Assembly (NCBI GenBank): GCA_963924555.1
Contig: OZ004581.1
Span: forward strand, 4,216,001-4,280,000
Reading direction: 5' to 3'
DNA length: 64,000 bases
Source: Crambe crambe
Lineage: Eukaryota; Porifera; Demospongiae; Poecilosclerida; Crambeidae
Of the stretch, positions 34,017-64,000 are shown in pieces. The translations under genes and the position numbers were made by a program. The notes below the pieces were generated by a model. It saw only the letters and a program-made list of their open reading frames with translations. It made no database searches and was not told where the DNA came from. How positions within the stretch are numbered: the stretch's first letter is position 1; every line of letters begins with the position of its first letter.

Positions 34017-34260
34017 TATGCGGCGGCACTTAATAGCGCTAGCTAGCTAGCTAGCTAGTTACTATGGAAACATCGTTTAACAGATCAGAGCAGACGATCT
34101 TTACCAACATCTGTATGTACAGGCGATCTTTACCAACATCTAGACACCGAAAGCCCGAATGATCAGTCTACACGCCAGCGTAACTACATTTACAATACTT
34201 TTTGTATTACATGATGACGTCATAATTTTTGAGAAAATGGCCGCTGAGGTACATCTCTTG
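34017..34260 (-). promoter_or_regulatory. Probable TTLL4-like promoter with a perfect CRE
   Basis: A palindromic TGACGTCA (34215-34222) lies about 200 bp upstream of the TTLL4-like start. A YY1-like aaaatggccgc follows at 34234. The ATG within it (34237) reads M-A-A-E and then a gtacat donor-like sequence on the plus strand, so a divergent transcript is possible, but no following exon was found. A gctagctagctagctag run lies at 34041-34057. Confidence 0.4.
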
Positions 34261-36208
34261 AGCTCGGCTTTTCATCAGACTAGATACCTTATAGGTGGTA
34301 GGTTTGTTCTCAACAGATGGTGATAGGCTTATTCTACCTTACCATCCGCTATGTAAGTAAACAGTAACTCTTTTTAGCATAGAATAGCCATGGTGGTTGA
34401 GAGTCATGGAAGTTTAGATGGCTTTTAAGGGCCCCTCAGAGAGATGAACAGAAGTTATCTTACTACAAACATATAGTCAGTATGTATTCTAACATGTATG
34501 TCCATACTTTAGGTTGATACTTACATTTTACAGCAAATGGCCCATGTTTGTATATATAAGTGTATGTTTAATATAATCATAGCAGTGTTAGAATCATTCT
34601 CAAGTTAGAATTTTTCAACTGTCTCAAATAATTTTCATGTCTACTTTGATAGGGTAGACTGTTCATTACTGATCTGGCTCAAATAAGGGTTGATATGTCG
34701 GGTGATGGGCAATATTTAGAGTACTGTTCTCTGTGTTGGATCTGATACACATTCACTCCCTATGAGCTTGCAAGTTGCAAGGTACTGTAAACCTGAATGT
34801 AGTGTTCCTTGAAAGTGTGTTTACTATGTTATTCACAGTGAACGCCACCAGTTATTTCCCTGTTAGAAGGTGTGGCTATGTTAGTATGCCTGTAGACCCT
34901 GTTTTGCATTGCAGTTTAATATACCAGTAGTTACTGGTTTAGGCCTTCGGTCCTGGGTGAAAATTTACATTTCCTGCTACTCGGTTATAGCAAGCTTGAC
35001 ATTGGGTCCAAAATTACCATTTGTTCCATATTCTCTTGATGTGTATACTGCACGCTCTCCTTATGACACAAATGTAGCAGGGGCCACGTTTACTCTGATG
35101 TACTTTACTTGTCATTGATCACTGCAGGCACTGAAGTAGAAATTCAAGAAACAAAGCTGTCAAGACTGTAGTCATTATAGTGTGTATTGTGATTTATTTG
35201 TGGCAAAGATGTGGTGTCATTTATACTGTGTTATTATGTTTGAACAGAAATGATTGTTGGATTTATACATGCAGTAAGTATTCCTCTATAGAATGTACCT
35301 GGTATCAAAATGAAATAACTTGTTTACAGGAAATGGCCCTATAATCCAACAATACACTTGAAATTGAGACATGGCTTGATAACTCTCTAGTGGTAATAGC
35401 TACGTGTACCAAATTCACACTAAAGGTCATCTGTACCGGCCTAAAACTGCCGCCCAAGTCTTGTTGATTTATGTTGACAGAATCTAGAGATACAAGGCCA
35501 TAAAAATATCCTAGTATCCTAGTGTCCGTATATTCCGCGTGATGAGCATGTAAATGAAATTGTATTGTGTAAATACAACCGGATGCACGCTGGCGATTAG
35601 ACTGTGATGCAGGGACAGAATCCTCCTCACGATCCTCCTCAGGATCGTCAAGGTGGAGCAAATTCAGAATTAGGTGAGTATCACATTTTTGAAGGACATA
35701 ATTATGTAAAAAAAACCCAGACCTACAGCACACGAACGTGTAACTCATACCCACCAGAAGCTTAATAAATGTACTAACCACTCAAATACCAGTTGGTTAT
35801 GTTTACAATTAGCACCATTGATTTTTTGGTTCTGTGGAAATTTATATGATGAAAACGGATGATGGAAAATCTGTATAACATTTATATACTTCACCTGTTA
35901 ACCCACACTAGCAGGTAGGCCTTGTTATAAGCTAGCTAGTGATACATAACAGCAAGCACCTCTATGACCATCAGGCTGGCAAAGTTTCAGGAAATGTTGC
36001 TACCCTTGACTCCAAGTCAATAACAAACCTTGAGATCCCCAATCTTATAGAGATTGGAGAGATTGGAGGCCCTTCTAAGAGATATGGGGACCTCACTATA
36101 ATATCACTCCAAGTTTACAAGCAGGGTAACTTACATACTATATTTTATCGTAAGAAAAGTAATACTAGCTACCATATCTGCTGTAATTCAAGCACCACCA
36201 TAATTAAA
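34261..36208. other. Intergenic stretch between TTLL4-like and FAM8A1
   Basis: No repeat family or known gene was recognised. It includes one long minus-strand open frame (separate entry, 35305-35781) and a plus-strand open frame at 34909-35118 without motif. Confidence 0.35.
35305..35781 (-). CDS. Open frame of 158 codons, hypothetical
   Basis: It is long for this AT-rich DNA and has a protein-like middle: an acidic DDPEEDREEDS patch, then IYTIQFHLHAHH and a hydrophobic/beta-like stretch to the stop. No signal peptide, clear membrane span or known motif. The minus-strand ATG at 35781 is the first available. It could be a single-exon gene, an exon of a larger minus-strand gene, or chance. 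No neighbouring exon was recognised. Confidence 0.25.
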   Translation of the reverse strand: MVSTFIKLLVGMSYTFVCCRSGFFLHNYVLQKCDTHLILNLLHLDDPEEDREEDSVPASQSNRQRASGCIYTIQFHLHAHHAEYTDTRILGYFYGLVSLDSVNINQQDLGGSFRPVQMTFSVNLVHVAITTRELSSHVSISSVLLDYRAISCKQVISF

Positions 36209-37071
36209 ATGGCACCCAGCACAGGTACTTAATTTTTCATCTCTAAATCTAGTGCCATTCCTCTTCTTGAATTATTTTTTAGGCAGCCCTTAGCTCTGTA
36301 TCTAGTCCTCCAGTATCTGTAGCTTCTGTATCAAGTACTCCTAGATCCTGTAGTCAATCACAACACAAGCCCTCCACCTCAACCCAGCTAAGTATGTGGC
36401 ACTTGAATTACAGTGGATACCATAGGTAGCTAGTTTAGAGCTACATAGTTGTGTTAACAATTACATACATAGCATACCAGTCCTTGCCTGACAGTCCTGG
36501 TGTACCTGGCATGAAGTGACAGTGGGTTTCAGCAGGAGCTTTTTTTTATATTGTAATAGCTAAAAGTATATCACTGTCACCTAGGGCAACTAAATAGCTA
36601 CCTAGTGCATAATGTTTTACCCATAAACATAAATCGATAGCTAGCCACCTCTTCATTAGTTCAGATTCTTCACTATCTCCTAGCTTTTTATACTCTGGCA
36701 CACTGGAGTTTAATTCTTACCATAATCTCAATACTCGCCACTCACAATCATAATATAAGAACCTCAGTCAGAAAATCTTAGTCAGAAATATGAATAATAC
36801 TGCAACATTAATTTTTACAAGAGTGAGCAAGTATTTCTATAGGCTGATATTCATTGTGCTTCAACTCCTTAGATTTTGCTGGTGCTGCATGCATAAAAGC
36901 TGTAATGCTTACCACAGAGCACTTGGAGAGCCTACAATCCATTTAGATAAGCCTAGTGCCTACTGTCTAGAGAGCCTGTAGAAATCAATAAAGCAATTAC
37001 AATTGGAGCATGCACATTGCACAACATGTATAGGTTGATAAATTTGTGACTTGATTTGTAGATAGAAGGTA

Positions 37072-37169
<98 letters not shown>

Positions 37170-38692
37170 CTTCTCCTCCTCCTCTGTAGTATGTAATACG
37201 TAAGTACATATGTATGCCTGGGGCATTTTAGAGTGTAGACCTAGATGTAATTATATATATATATTTTTTCAATGAGTCATGACCTGAAAGTCAGCTTGCT
37301 CGCTCCGCTCGCTTGCTGAATAAAACACCTTTAGAAGAAATAAAGACAAGTATAATACAGGGTTGTGCATCCATACATAATACACATAAAGAAAAGAATG
37401 GTATCCTGCTGGCCTCACTGTTCCACTATAATGTTTGCTTGGAAAAATAATGCAATAAATTATTATTTTGCTGTAGGTGGTAATCATTTCGATTTTGTAA
37501 ATTGGTTTTATTGGGCCATATGGTGGCAGCAGTGTTCATACATCAATCCTCATTATTTGACTGGATTTGACATTCAACCTGGTGTAGTACCCAACCAACT
37601 TGCTGCTAATACTACTTGGCCTCGTGATGGTCACCAAAATGTGCCAAATCCTTTAGCAGGAATAGGTATTCAAATCAGGATAATTAGTGGTGAGTATGAT
37701 TTTTCTTGGAAATATGTATGCATGTGCTATAGTTTTTTAAAGTTTCTCCCGTCTCTGTGTCAGGGGGTGGGGAATGTTTCTATATAGTGCACCTCAAAAG
37801 TGTCTGCCTTTGTTTGGAAAAATGATGTGTTGTTTCGAAAAGGATTATAGTGGCACAGAAGTGTGGTATAAAACTTTTGATTGAAATGGCGATATTAGAA
37901 GTAAAATAATACTACTTTATCTTCTGCTCTTCAGGTCCTAAGGTATTACACTGCTAGGTGTTAGTTACCTGAGTCCTATACCAATTTATTTGATTCACAA
38001 TGTATGTATGTATGTATGTATGTATGTATGTATGTATGTATGTATGTATGTATGTATATATGAATTATAGCTGTATCACTGGATCAGCCATGATTCAGAG
38101 ATCCCTAGTTAGGTACATACTTATAGAGTCATGTAATTCCACAATGATTCATACTGTAACCAGATGATAGCAATATTTGATCAGGACAAATGGATCCATA
38201 ACCACACAGTTGATTTATGTATGCATACATTACATCATCCCCCCCCCCCCCCCCCCCACCCCTACGGCCAGTTTAAAATTAAAATTATTATGGTGCAGGT
38301 TACGAGACTGTCGTTGCACCTCTATGGAAAAGATTGATGGCAGAAATCATTGATATGTTCCTGTTTGGGATTCTGCTAAAGTTTTATGTACCTGATTTTG
38401 AGTACAGGTATTGTAAATTTTTTTTCCAGATGCATGTATCTATTTTATTCTTCTTGTTACAAGTATAGAATTCCTGAAGTGATTCTAGAGAGTAATGATG
38501 TGTGGAATGATTTGGATCATGAAGATTTAGTGGAGATACGTAGATTGATGCTACACTTTCTGGTATCTACTGCTATCCAACGATTTACACATGCCATGTT
38601 TGAGGTACCTCTAAATGATTGCATACATACCTGCCAAATGTATGTAAAGTGGTCAAATCCATAGATCCATAATTGGGATCAAAATACTTATT

Positions 38693-38726
<34 letters not shown>

Positions 38727-39177
38727 AGACTATCTTCTTGTATATGTGTGGTTGGACACCAGGAAAATGGCTAATGGGACTACGGGTAATGAAGTGCACA
38801 AGCTCTCATCTAACTCGTACAATTCCGGGTTCTTCCATTCGTATTGAGCCAGGAGGAAAAGTTTCCTTCATTCAGTGAGTGCATGGATCTCTTTGTATAT
38901 TGCAATGATAACCTACCTATTTGTTATGTTTAGAGCAATGCTTCGTTCACTCTTCAAAGGAACAGTTAGTGTTTTCATCCCACTAATAGTGTTTTTCTTC
39001 AATATTCCTCATGGTCGTACTCGTTACGATAAACTCTTTAGTTCTATAGTGGTAGACATAAGTACACTAAACAGACCCTTATTCATTGGTGGTCCAGGAC
39101 TCAATCACACTGTCAATTTTAATTTAAATCAAGATGGCAGGGCTAGGGGTGCCCAGGTTCATTTGCAAGTTAGGTAA
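36209..39177 (+). CDS. FAM8A1: FAM8A1-like RDD membrane protein
   Basis: FAM8A1 is an RDD-family ER membrane protein that supports HRD1-dependent ER-associated degradation. Exons: 36209-36224, 36287-36391, 37477-37689, 38299-38407, 38469-38604, 38729-38874, 38934-39177. All are in frame, 322 aa, with GT-AG junctions. The N-terminus is a Ser/Thr/Pro-rich tail of about 40 residues. Next is a Trp-rich block (NWFYWAIWWQQC) matching the animal family. The RDD domain follows: LWKRLMAEIIDMFLFGILL (first membrane helix with the R/D pair), LMLHFLVSTAIQRF, FLYMCGWTPGKWLMGLRVM, and FIPLIVFFFN followed by RTRYDKLFSSIVV. The start codon is the first in-frame ATG that splices cleanly. Two introns contain long C runs, one touching the acceptor. 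The stop lies 114 bp from the convergent PSENEN stop. Confidence 0.88.
36850..37247 (-). repeat. Dispersed repeat family R, minus copy with (CT)n
   Basis: Read on the minus strand it has aggtctacactctaaaatgc, gccccaggcatac, a 92-bp (AG)n run, tgcatgctccaattgtaatt, gatttctacagg, aggcttatctaaatgg and agtgctctgtggtaagc. It matches 31201-31830 except for the simple-sequence insert. It lies in FAM8A1 intron 2. Confidence 0.65.
37076..37167. repeat. (CT)n microsatellite
   Basis: About 46 CT units sit at the variable simple-sequence position of the surrounding repeat R. Minus-strand frames reading Glu-Arg repeats across it are artefacts. Confidence 0.95.
38000..38057. repeat. (TGTA)n microsatellite
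   Basis: About 14 units of tgta lie in the FAM8A1 intron before exon 38299-38407. Confidence 0.95.
38239..38257 (+). repeat. Poly-C run (19) in FAM8A1 intron 3
   Basis: Nineteen consecutive C occur 40 bp upstream of the acceptor of exon 38299. It may act as part of a pyrimidine tract or form an i-motif (G-quadruplex on the other strand). Confidence 0.9.
38694..38726 (+). repeat. Poly-C run (33) directly at a 3' splice site
   Basis: Thirty-three C are followed at once by AG, and the exon starts at 38729. The pyrimidine tract of this acceptor is thus pure C rather than U-rich. Exon identity is firm (the TPGKWLMGLRVM region). The length may be misassembled. Confidence 0.9.
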
Positions 39178-39291
39178 TCACAATTATTTTTATATAATAT
39201 TCAAAATACATAATTTATATAATAGTTGAGTTTACTTTACGGTTGAGATATAAAATGCAACAGATAAGTATGTATGTGGTTGTCATCAATG

Positions 39292-39588
39292 TCACCTTCT
39301 GCCATAAGGTACTGTCAGTGAAATATAATCTCCAAAGGCTCCCCAGTTTGGTCTTTGAGTCTGATAAACAGTGACCCAGATAACAACTATTCCTATCCAA
39401 ATAACTGTTCCTAACATGGATCCTGCAACATATTTGCGTATCAATCGATTGCCATTCTTCTTAAAAGCTTCTTTGAAAAACCACACACTGTTAACCAGCC
39501 ACAATAAGGGGAGGAGAAAGAAACCACCAACGAAATACTTTCGACTGATTTTTACTTTCTCTTCTTCACTCACTTTACCAAGGTTCAT
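39292..39588 (-). CDS. PSENEN: Presenilin enhancer 2 (PEN-2), gamma-secretase subunit
   Basis: PEN-2 is the smallest gamma-secretase subunit; it binds presenilin and triggers its endoproteolysis in the ER/Golgi. This is a single exon of 98 aa (human 101). It reads MNLGKVSEEEKVKISRKYF, then a hydrophobic hairpin GGFFLLPLLWLVNSVWFF, a basic loop (KKNGNRLIRKY), the long membrane helix GTVIWIGIVVIWVTVYQ, and the family C-terminal signature RPNWGAFGDYISLTVP. The start at 39588 was chosen because MNL..VS.EEK matches the family N-terminus; an upstream in-frame extension to 39756 runs through the GC-rich promoter and looks non-coding. It is head-to-head with EFTUD2 (228 bp between starts) and convergent with FAM8A1. 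Confidence 0.95.
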   Translation of the reverse strand: MNLGKVSEEEKVKISRKYFVGGFFLLPLLWLVNSVWFFKEAFKKNGNRLIRKYVAGSMLGTVIWIGIVVIWVTVYQTQRPNWGAFGDYISLTVPYGRR

Positions 39589-39816
39589 AGCTAATAACAG
39601 AGCTAGAGCTAGAGAGCTAGATGTTTGAGGATTAAACCACACCTCTTGACCACACCCCACAGAGACTTCCTGGATGGGCGGGGCTTCAGGGGTGAGCGGC
39701 TGCGCGCGCTGCTGCGTCACTCGCGATCGCGTCGCGCGCGCACAAGCTAGCTGCATAGTTGACCCTTTACCAATGATCGCCTCGATCTTTTATCTGTGCG
39801 CACCAGTCTTGCAGAA
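39589..39816. promoter_or_regulatory. Bidirectional PSENEN/EFTUD2 promoter
   Basis: These 228 bp between two start codons are the most CpG-rich stretch of the window. They contain gcgcgcgctgctgcgtcact, cgcgatcgcg and tcgcgcgcgcac. A GC box gggcggggc lies at 39676-39684 and a CRE/ATF-like TGCGTCAC at 39713-39720. There is no TATA box near either start. Co-regulation of the two housekeeping genes is inferred from layout. Confidence 0.6.
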
Positions 39817-60305
<20,489 letters not shown>

Positions 60306-60626
60306 TTTTGATTCATGAACGATTATTTACTTTATAATGATAAACCTTGAGTTATTAGTTGACTGATTCCCAGTGTCATAAACAGCAATATTGAAACAAG
60401 GGCAGGCCAATCAATAATTATTAAGCATAGCTATGTTCTAATATGCACAAGAGAAGTTAGTCCCTCCCCTTGCTCTTTCCTGGGAAACTAAAACACCTGT
60501 CCTTACAACTAAAGTAATTAAATTTTATGTCCAGCAGTAGCTTATATATTGGGTCATAAAGGAATTCAATGTTTGGAAGAAAAAAAAAAAGATTGATTTC
60601 AGCCAACTATTAATTGGAGGTGTCTG

Positions 60627-61195
60627 TAAGGTAGGCGGGGGTATCTCCGGACATGGGGTAACTTCGGACTTTCAACTTTTTTTCAGAAACTACAAAGATT
60701 GAGAGGCAGTCTTTATACCTGCAGTAACTATAACTGCTACTTGTTTAAATGCATGCTTAGCTAAACTCTTCTTCCACCGTTCTGGACTGCATCGTGCCCC
60801 GAAATCTATAATCGTCGAACTGAAACTTTACGTCACGATCTTGTGCATTTCAAGCAGGCCTGGTTGAACATCAAGAGAGCGCAGGAAAAAAGTGCATGTG
60901 TATCAGATAACCAAAGTCATCTCTCTCTAAAATATTTCATGTTGGGTTGCTAGCTAGCTCTATCAGAGATTTCTACCAGTAGTGTCCGGAGTTACCCCAA
61001 ACCGCGATTTTATACTAGCTATGAATTTTGCCCGATAAGTTCACAAGAGTAAGTACTAAAATAATAACGCTTGGAGCCTTGATAGATGGAGAGTTCAGCT
61101 TCTTTTTGAACTTTACTGCTCGATCATAGCTGCTTCCATTCCAAAGTTATCCTTCCCAATTGAAAGTTCGTCCGGAGTTACCCCCGCCTACCTTA
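60627..61195. mobile_element. 569-bp MITE with taaggtaggcggggg ends
   Basis: The ends taaggtaggcgggggtatct (then ccggac) and the inverse of gtccggagttacccccgcct (then acctta) are 26-bp inverted repeats with one mismatch, plausibly flanked by TA. The word tccgga next to ttacccc occurs again inside (near 60648 and 60988). No coding. It sits between EFTUD2 and the LCMT2-like start. The 60306-60626 stretch before it holds nothing recognised. Confidence 0.7.
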
Positions 61196-61400
61196 TTGAA
61201 CAGCTAGATTATTCCACATAACCAGTCTGAAAAAGTCTTAAACATTCTACGAGATATGGTGTCCATACACACAGTACATGTTACGTGATGTAGCTGAGTA
61301 AGGCCAGAGCACTGAAGCCGGCTCGAAGTCGATGTACACGTAAATAAACCATGAGATCACCCCTCCCGACCTTTTACCATTATTTCCATACGAAATTAAA

Positions 61401-61596
61401 ATGGAGTATCGCTCCCCGGTAGGTGCCATGATCGTTCGCATAGTAGCAAAGGTTACTGAACATTTATTCAGGTCCAAGACACGAATGACAGTAGCACCGT
61501 CAGTAAAGCATCCATAAGCAAAAAGGGTTATCTTGTGGATCCATACATTGAAAAGTTTGTTTCTGGGAAGGCCAATAGATCTCCTTTAATCAACAG
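61401..61596 (+). CDS. LCMT2: LCMT2/TYW4-like, first two exons only
   Basis: LCMT2 (TYW4) methylates the wybutosine precursor of tRNA-Phe in the cytosol. Exon 1 (61401-61418) codes MEYRSP. Exon 2 (61472-61596) continues VQDTNDSSTVSKASISKKGY, then DPYIEKFV and RSPLINR, ending AG|GTTTGT. This matches the N-terminus of the family (VQ.TNDSS..SK.S....GY..DP...LV...RR.PLI.RGYY), up to just before the SAM-binding region. No continuation (GYY.R..., then the SAM GAG motif) was found in the remaining 2.4 kb. The rest may lie beyond 64000, with the minus-strand gene nested in its intron, or this may be a truncated copy. The start is supported by the clean phase-0 splice. Confidence 0.7.
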
Positions 61597-62356
61597 GTTT
61601 GTTTGTATTTTTGGTTTCTTTTAAAAAGTATCCCCTCTGTTGTGCCTCTCTTTCATGCTGTAAGAGATTAGGAACCTACATTATTTGATCCAATATTATT
61701 ATATTAAATATTTGATCCCTGCAACTATGGTATGTCCTATGGATTCTATTGGTTGTTTTTTGACTCGGCAAGCTGGTAATTCTGTTGATGGTCTATTTTT
61801 TTAATAATTATACAAAATCATGAGGTAGTGTACTAACTTCAATTCATGGAGCTGCATCAGATACAGGTAGGACCTGCATGTGAAGTTTGGTAATGTAGCT
61901 CCATGTGACATCAAAGCTATGAGGGGCATTCATAATTTCCCTGCATTCAAGATTCTCATCCTCATCTTTCTCGTCATGCAGTTGCTATAGTGATTATCAA
62001 TCTTATAACCCTTTCAAGTCAATGTCTTTACGCCCTCTCTCTTATTTATCACAGAAATAGAAAGTACTCGGTTCCAAACTACATGAACATACATATAACC
62101 TCTCTGTTTGATATACATAATGTAATATGAATTACTTTCCCATGTATTATAATTGTGTGTTGTATTTGCCCAAGTGTCGTAGCAGTGCATTGTATCTGCC
62201 CCAAGTGCTAGTAGCAGTGCATCATATCTGCAGTGAACTTTATCCACCCCAGGTTACATTATAGTAGGTTATTTTATACTGAATGGGATAGTGATAACAG
62301 CTAGTTTGTAGTTACTTGAGTTGACTCTAGTCATTTTCTTTGTCCTTGTACAGCAG
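61597..62356. other. Unassigned stretch with a short tandem repeat
   Basis: No exon recognised. At about 62148-62230 an imperfect unit of about 36 bp (agcagtgcattgtatctgcc, then caagtg) occurs about twice. Confidence 0.35.
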
Positions 62357-63995
62357 CTATAAGTAGTCTCCAGTGGGAGGTGGATGAGTGCCTGACAGGT
62401 CTCCAATAGGTGGTGAATAATGAGAATGTTCCAAGTATGGAGGATATAGAGTGATTATCGAGAAACCCAGTAGTCATGATAATTGTATGGAGATGATGTG
62501 GTTGCTTATCATGACAATCTTTGAATTTCATATCACTAGCTGGTGCTGAAGCTTTTGATAATACTTGGGTGGAATTTCCATTTCAGAAGCAAATTTCCTT
62601 TCGAGGATGAAGACAGAATGTTAGCTACAGCCAAATTTTGTTCCTCACTTGTATTTTCATAATGTCCAGTCCTTTCTTTAATCTTTTTTTGAACACCAGC
62701 TCTGTAGCACTAGTTGCTCTAAGGGTTTTTTCTACCATTAATGCCAGCTTCATCACATGTTTTGATAGTAGTAGAAAACTAAATTGACCCTTCTTTTTTA
62801 ATAAGCGTTCTCTTTTACTTTCTCTGGCAGTCGTGCTAGATATTCATATACAGTGACATCTAATGGAATTGGAACTTCTCGAGATGGTTACTGATTTATT
62901 TGGGCTGTGTATCTGGCCTAACCCACCAAAATGATTCTTTGATCCATTTTCGGTATTCACATAATCAGATGAAACCTTTTCAAATTGAGAAATTACAATG
63001 TTCTTCTCCTCCCCTTAAGCAACACACTTTTCCATTATAATAAAATATTGCATTGAACAGAGATTGAGGTGACTGTAAACCCATTACCCCCTTTTCCCAT
63101 AGCAAATTTCCTCTTCTTTGGAGAAAGGCTCACAGATTTCTTCCTTGAACCAATGCATTCTGAGTGAAGCTTTTTAAATAAACCATCAAGGGTGTTATAT
63201 GTATTGGAGTAGGCCACTCAATAGAACATGAAGGGACCATCTAGCTAGCTGCTAGGCTTACAAAGGATGTGGGTATAAAAATTGTGTAGCATATGAAAAT
63301 TGGGATCATTTGAAAATTTCCTGTTATACAGTAAAGTAAATTTCTTCATCCAAATAAACTCCATCAAGCTGCACTCCATTGATGCACTGTGCCTATTGTG
63401 GCCATATACATACAAGCATATCAGAAATGAACAGCAGCAAACAGAAAGATGGGGTTGAGTCTAATGGCACCATCTTATTGGTTTTAACGATAATCATATA
63501 ATATTTACATCATAAGCTCTTGTATGACAACAGATTGGCAGTCAGTTACAGGGACGTGCAATAAGATGTTTTTCTTCATAATAGACTAGCACAACATCGA
63601 CTTCCAATGGAAGCCTGAAGAAATATGCTCCATGTTTCTTCAAATTCTGTGTAGGTGATTATTATTGTGCCACAACCTGCTTTGATCTAGTTCATTCTTA
63701 TGGGAGATATTTGACTGCCTCATACAAATTTATGAAGCAATAATAAAGTTTCTTGTTCGTTATTAAAAAAACCATTCAAGTAATTAAAAGTTGCTTCAGA
63801 GGTAGTGTAAATTTTTTCACTGAAGCACCTGGTATATGCTAGATCACCTGCTTCTAGAGCCCCTTTATCCAGGTCTGACACAACTAAGACATGAACTGCT
63901 GCATACCATTCAATACTTATTTTCCACACAAAGTACTCACGAACAGAGATGGAAACAATCCCAATCCATGTCCGGGCCTTACTCAGAGGATACAA
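62357..63995 (-). CDS. Unidentified multi-exon gene, 5' end beyond the window
   Basis: I do not recognise this gene. Protein-like minus-strand exons, in order: VHVLVVSDLDKGALEAGDLA and FNYLNGFFNNEQETLLLLHK (about 63725-63900); HGAYFFRLPLEVDVVLVYYE (about 63560-63650, after a clean cag acceptor); INGVQLDGVYLDEEIYF (about 63335-63398); a basic segment LFKKLHSECIGSRKKS and SPKKRKF (about 63100-63215); PIPLDVTVYEYLARLPEK (about 62825-62875); SVFILERKFASEMEIPPKYY and QKLQHQL (about 62540-62615); and a proline-rich C-terminus PPYLEHSHYSPPIGDLSGTH ending in TAG at 62357-62359. Exon limits are approximate and phases were not all resolved. The basic patch and Pro-rich tail suggest a soluble, possibly nuclear protein, which is inference only. 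Confidence 0.45.
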
Positions 63996-64000
63996 TCACA

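Noticed and set aside
36997-37226. Open frames with long Glu-Arg runs
   Set aside because: They translate the (CT)n microsatellite on the minus strand; no exon context.
39589-39756. N-terminal extension of PEN-2 by 56 codons
   Set aside because: It would translate the GC-rich promoter and has no family match. The conserved MNL start at 39588 gives the usual length.

Overview
This is an AT-rich eukaryotic window from a metazoan, most likely a sponge (demosponge-like). The signs are compact GT-AG genes with animal-specific members (PEN-2, FAM8A1, a TTLL4-type glutamylase, an EFTUD2 whose length and sequence closely match the human protein) and a very dense load of small DNA transposons, foldback elements and retroelement remains. 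The phylum is an inference. No rRNA, convincing tRNA or CRISPR array was seen.

Layout. Bases 1-9,271 are mostly repeats: foldback elements, dispersed non-autonomous repeats, a broken LINE on the minus strand (about 3.9-6.6 kb) and a decayed P-loop ATPase gene fragment (8.2-8.7 kb). MCM10 (DNA replication initiation) runs on the plus strand from 9.27 to 20.42 kb. One of its introns holds an antisense, broken DIRS-like retroelement whose two terminal repeats are each interrupted by a foldback element. A TTLL4-type tubulin polyglutamylase lies on the minus strand from 34.0 down to 20.76 kb, convergent with MCM10; its long introns are full of short transposons. FAM8A1 (RDD-family membrane protein of ER quality control) is on the plus strand at 36.2-39.2 kb. 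It faces PSENEN (gamma-secretase subunit PEN-2, minus, single exon), which shares a 228-bp CpG- and GC-box-rich head-to-head promoter with EFTUD2/Snu114 (U5 snRNP GTPase, plus, 25 exons, 39.8-60.3 kb). The last part holds the first two exons of an LCMT2/TYW4-like gene (61.4 kb) and an unidentified minus-strand gene that runs off the right edge.

The exon chains for FAM8A1 (322 aa), EFTUD2 (973 aa) and TTLL4 (887 aa), and the 443 codons of MCM10 present here, were assembled by eye. Each stays in one frame from end to end, which is strong internal support.

The most notable structure is a roughly 5-kb two-gene P-element-like DNA transposon inside EFTUD2 intron 14. It has about 35-bp terminal inverted repeats and an 8-bp target duplication with one mismatch. 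It carries a spliced transposase without a visible THAP finger, and a convergent second gene of unknown function. Other good observations are a 309-bp inverted-repeat element whose empty site is preserved in a second copy of its host repeat about 21 kb away, an intron whose 3' splice site is preceded by 33 consecutive cytosines, and orphan LCMT2 5' exons.
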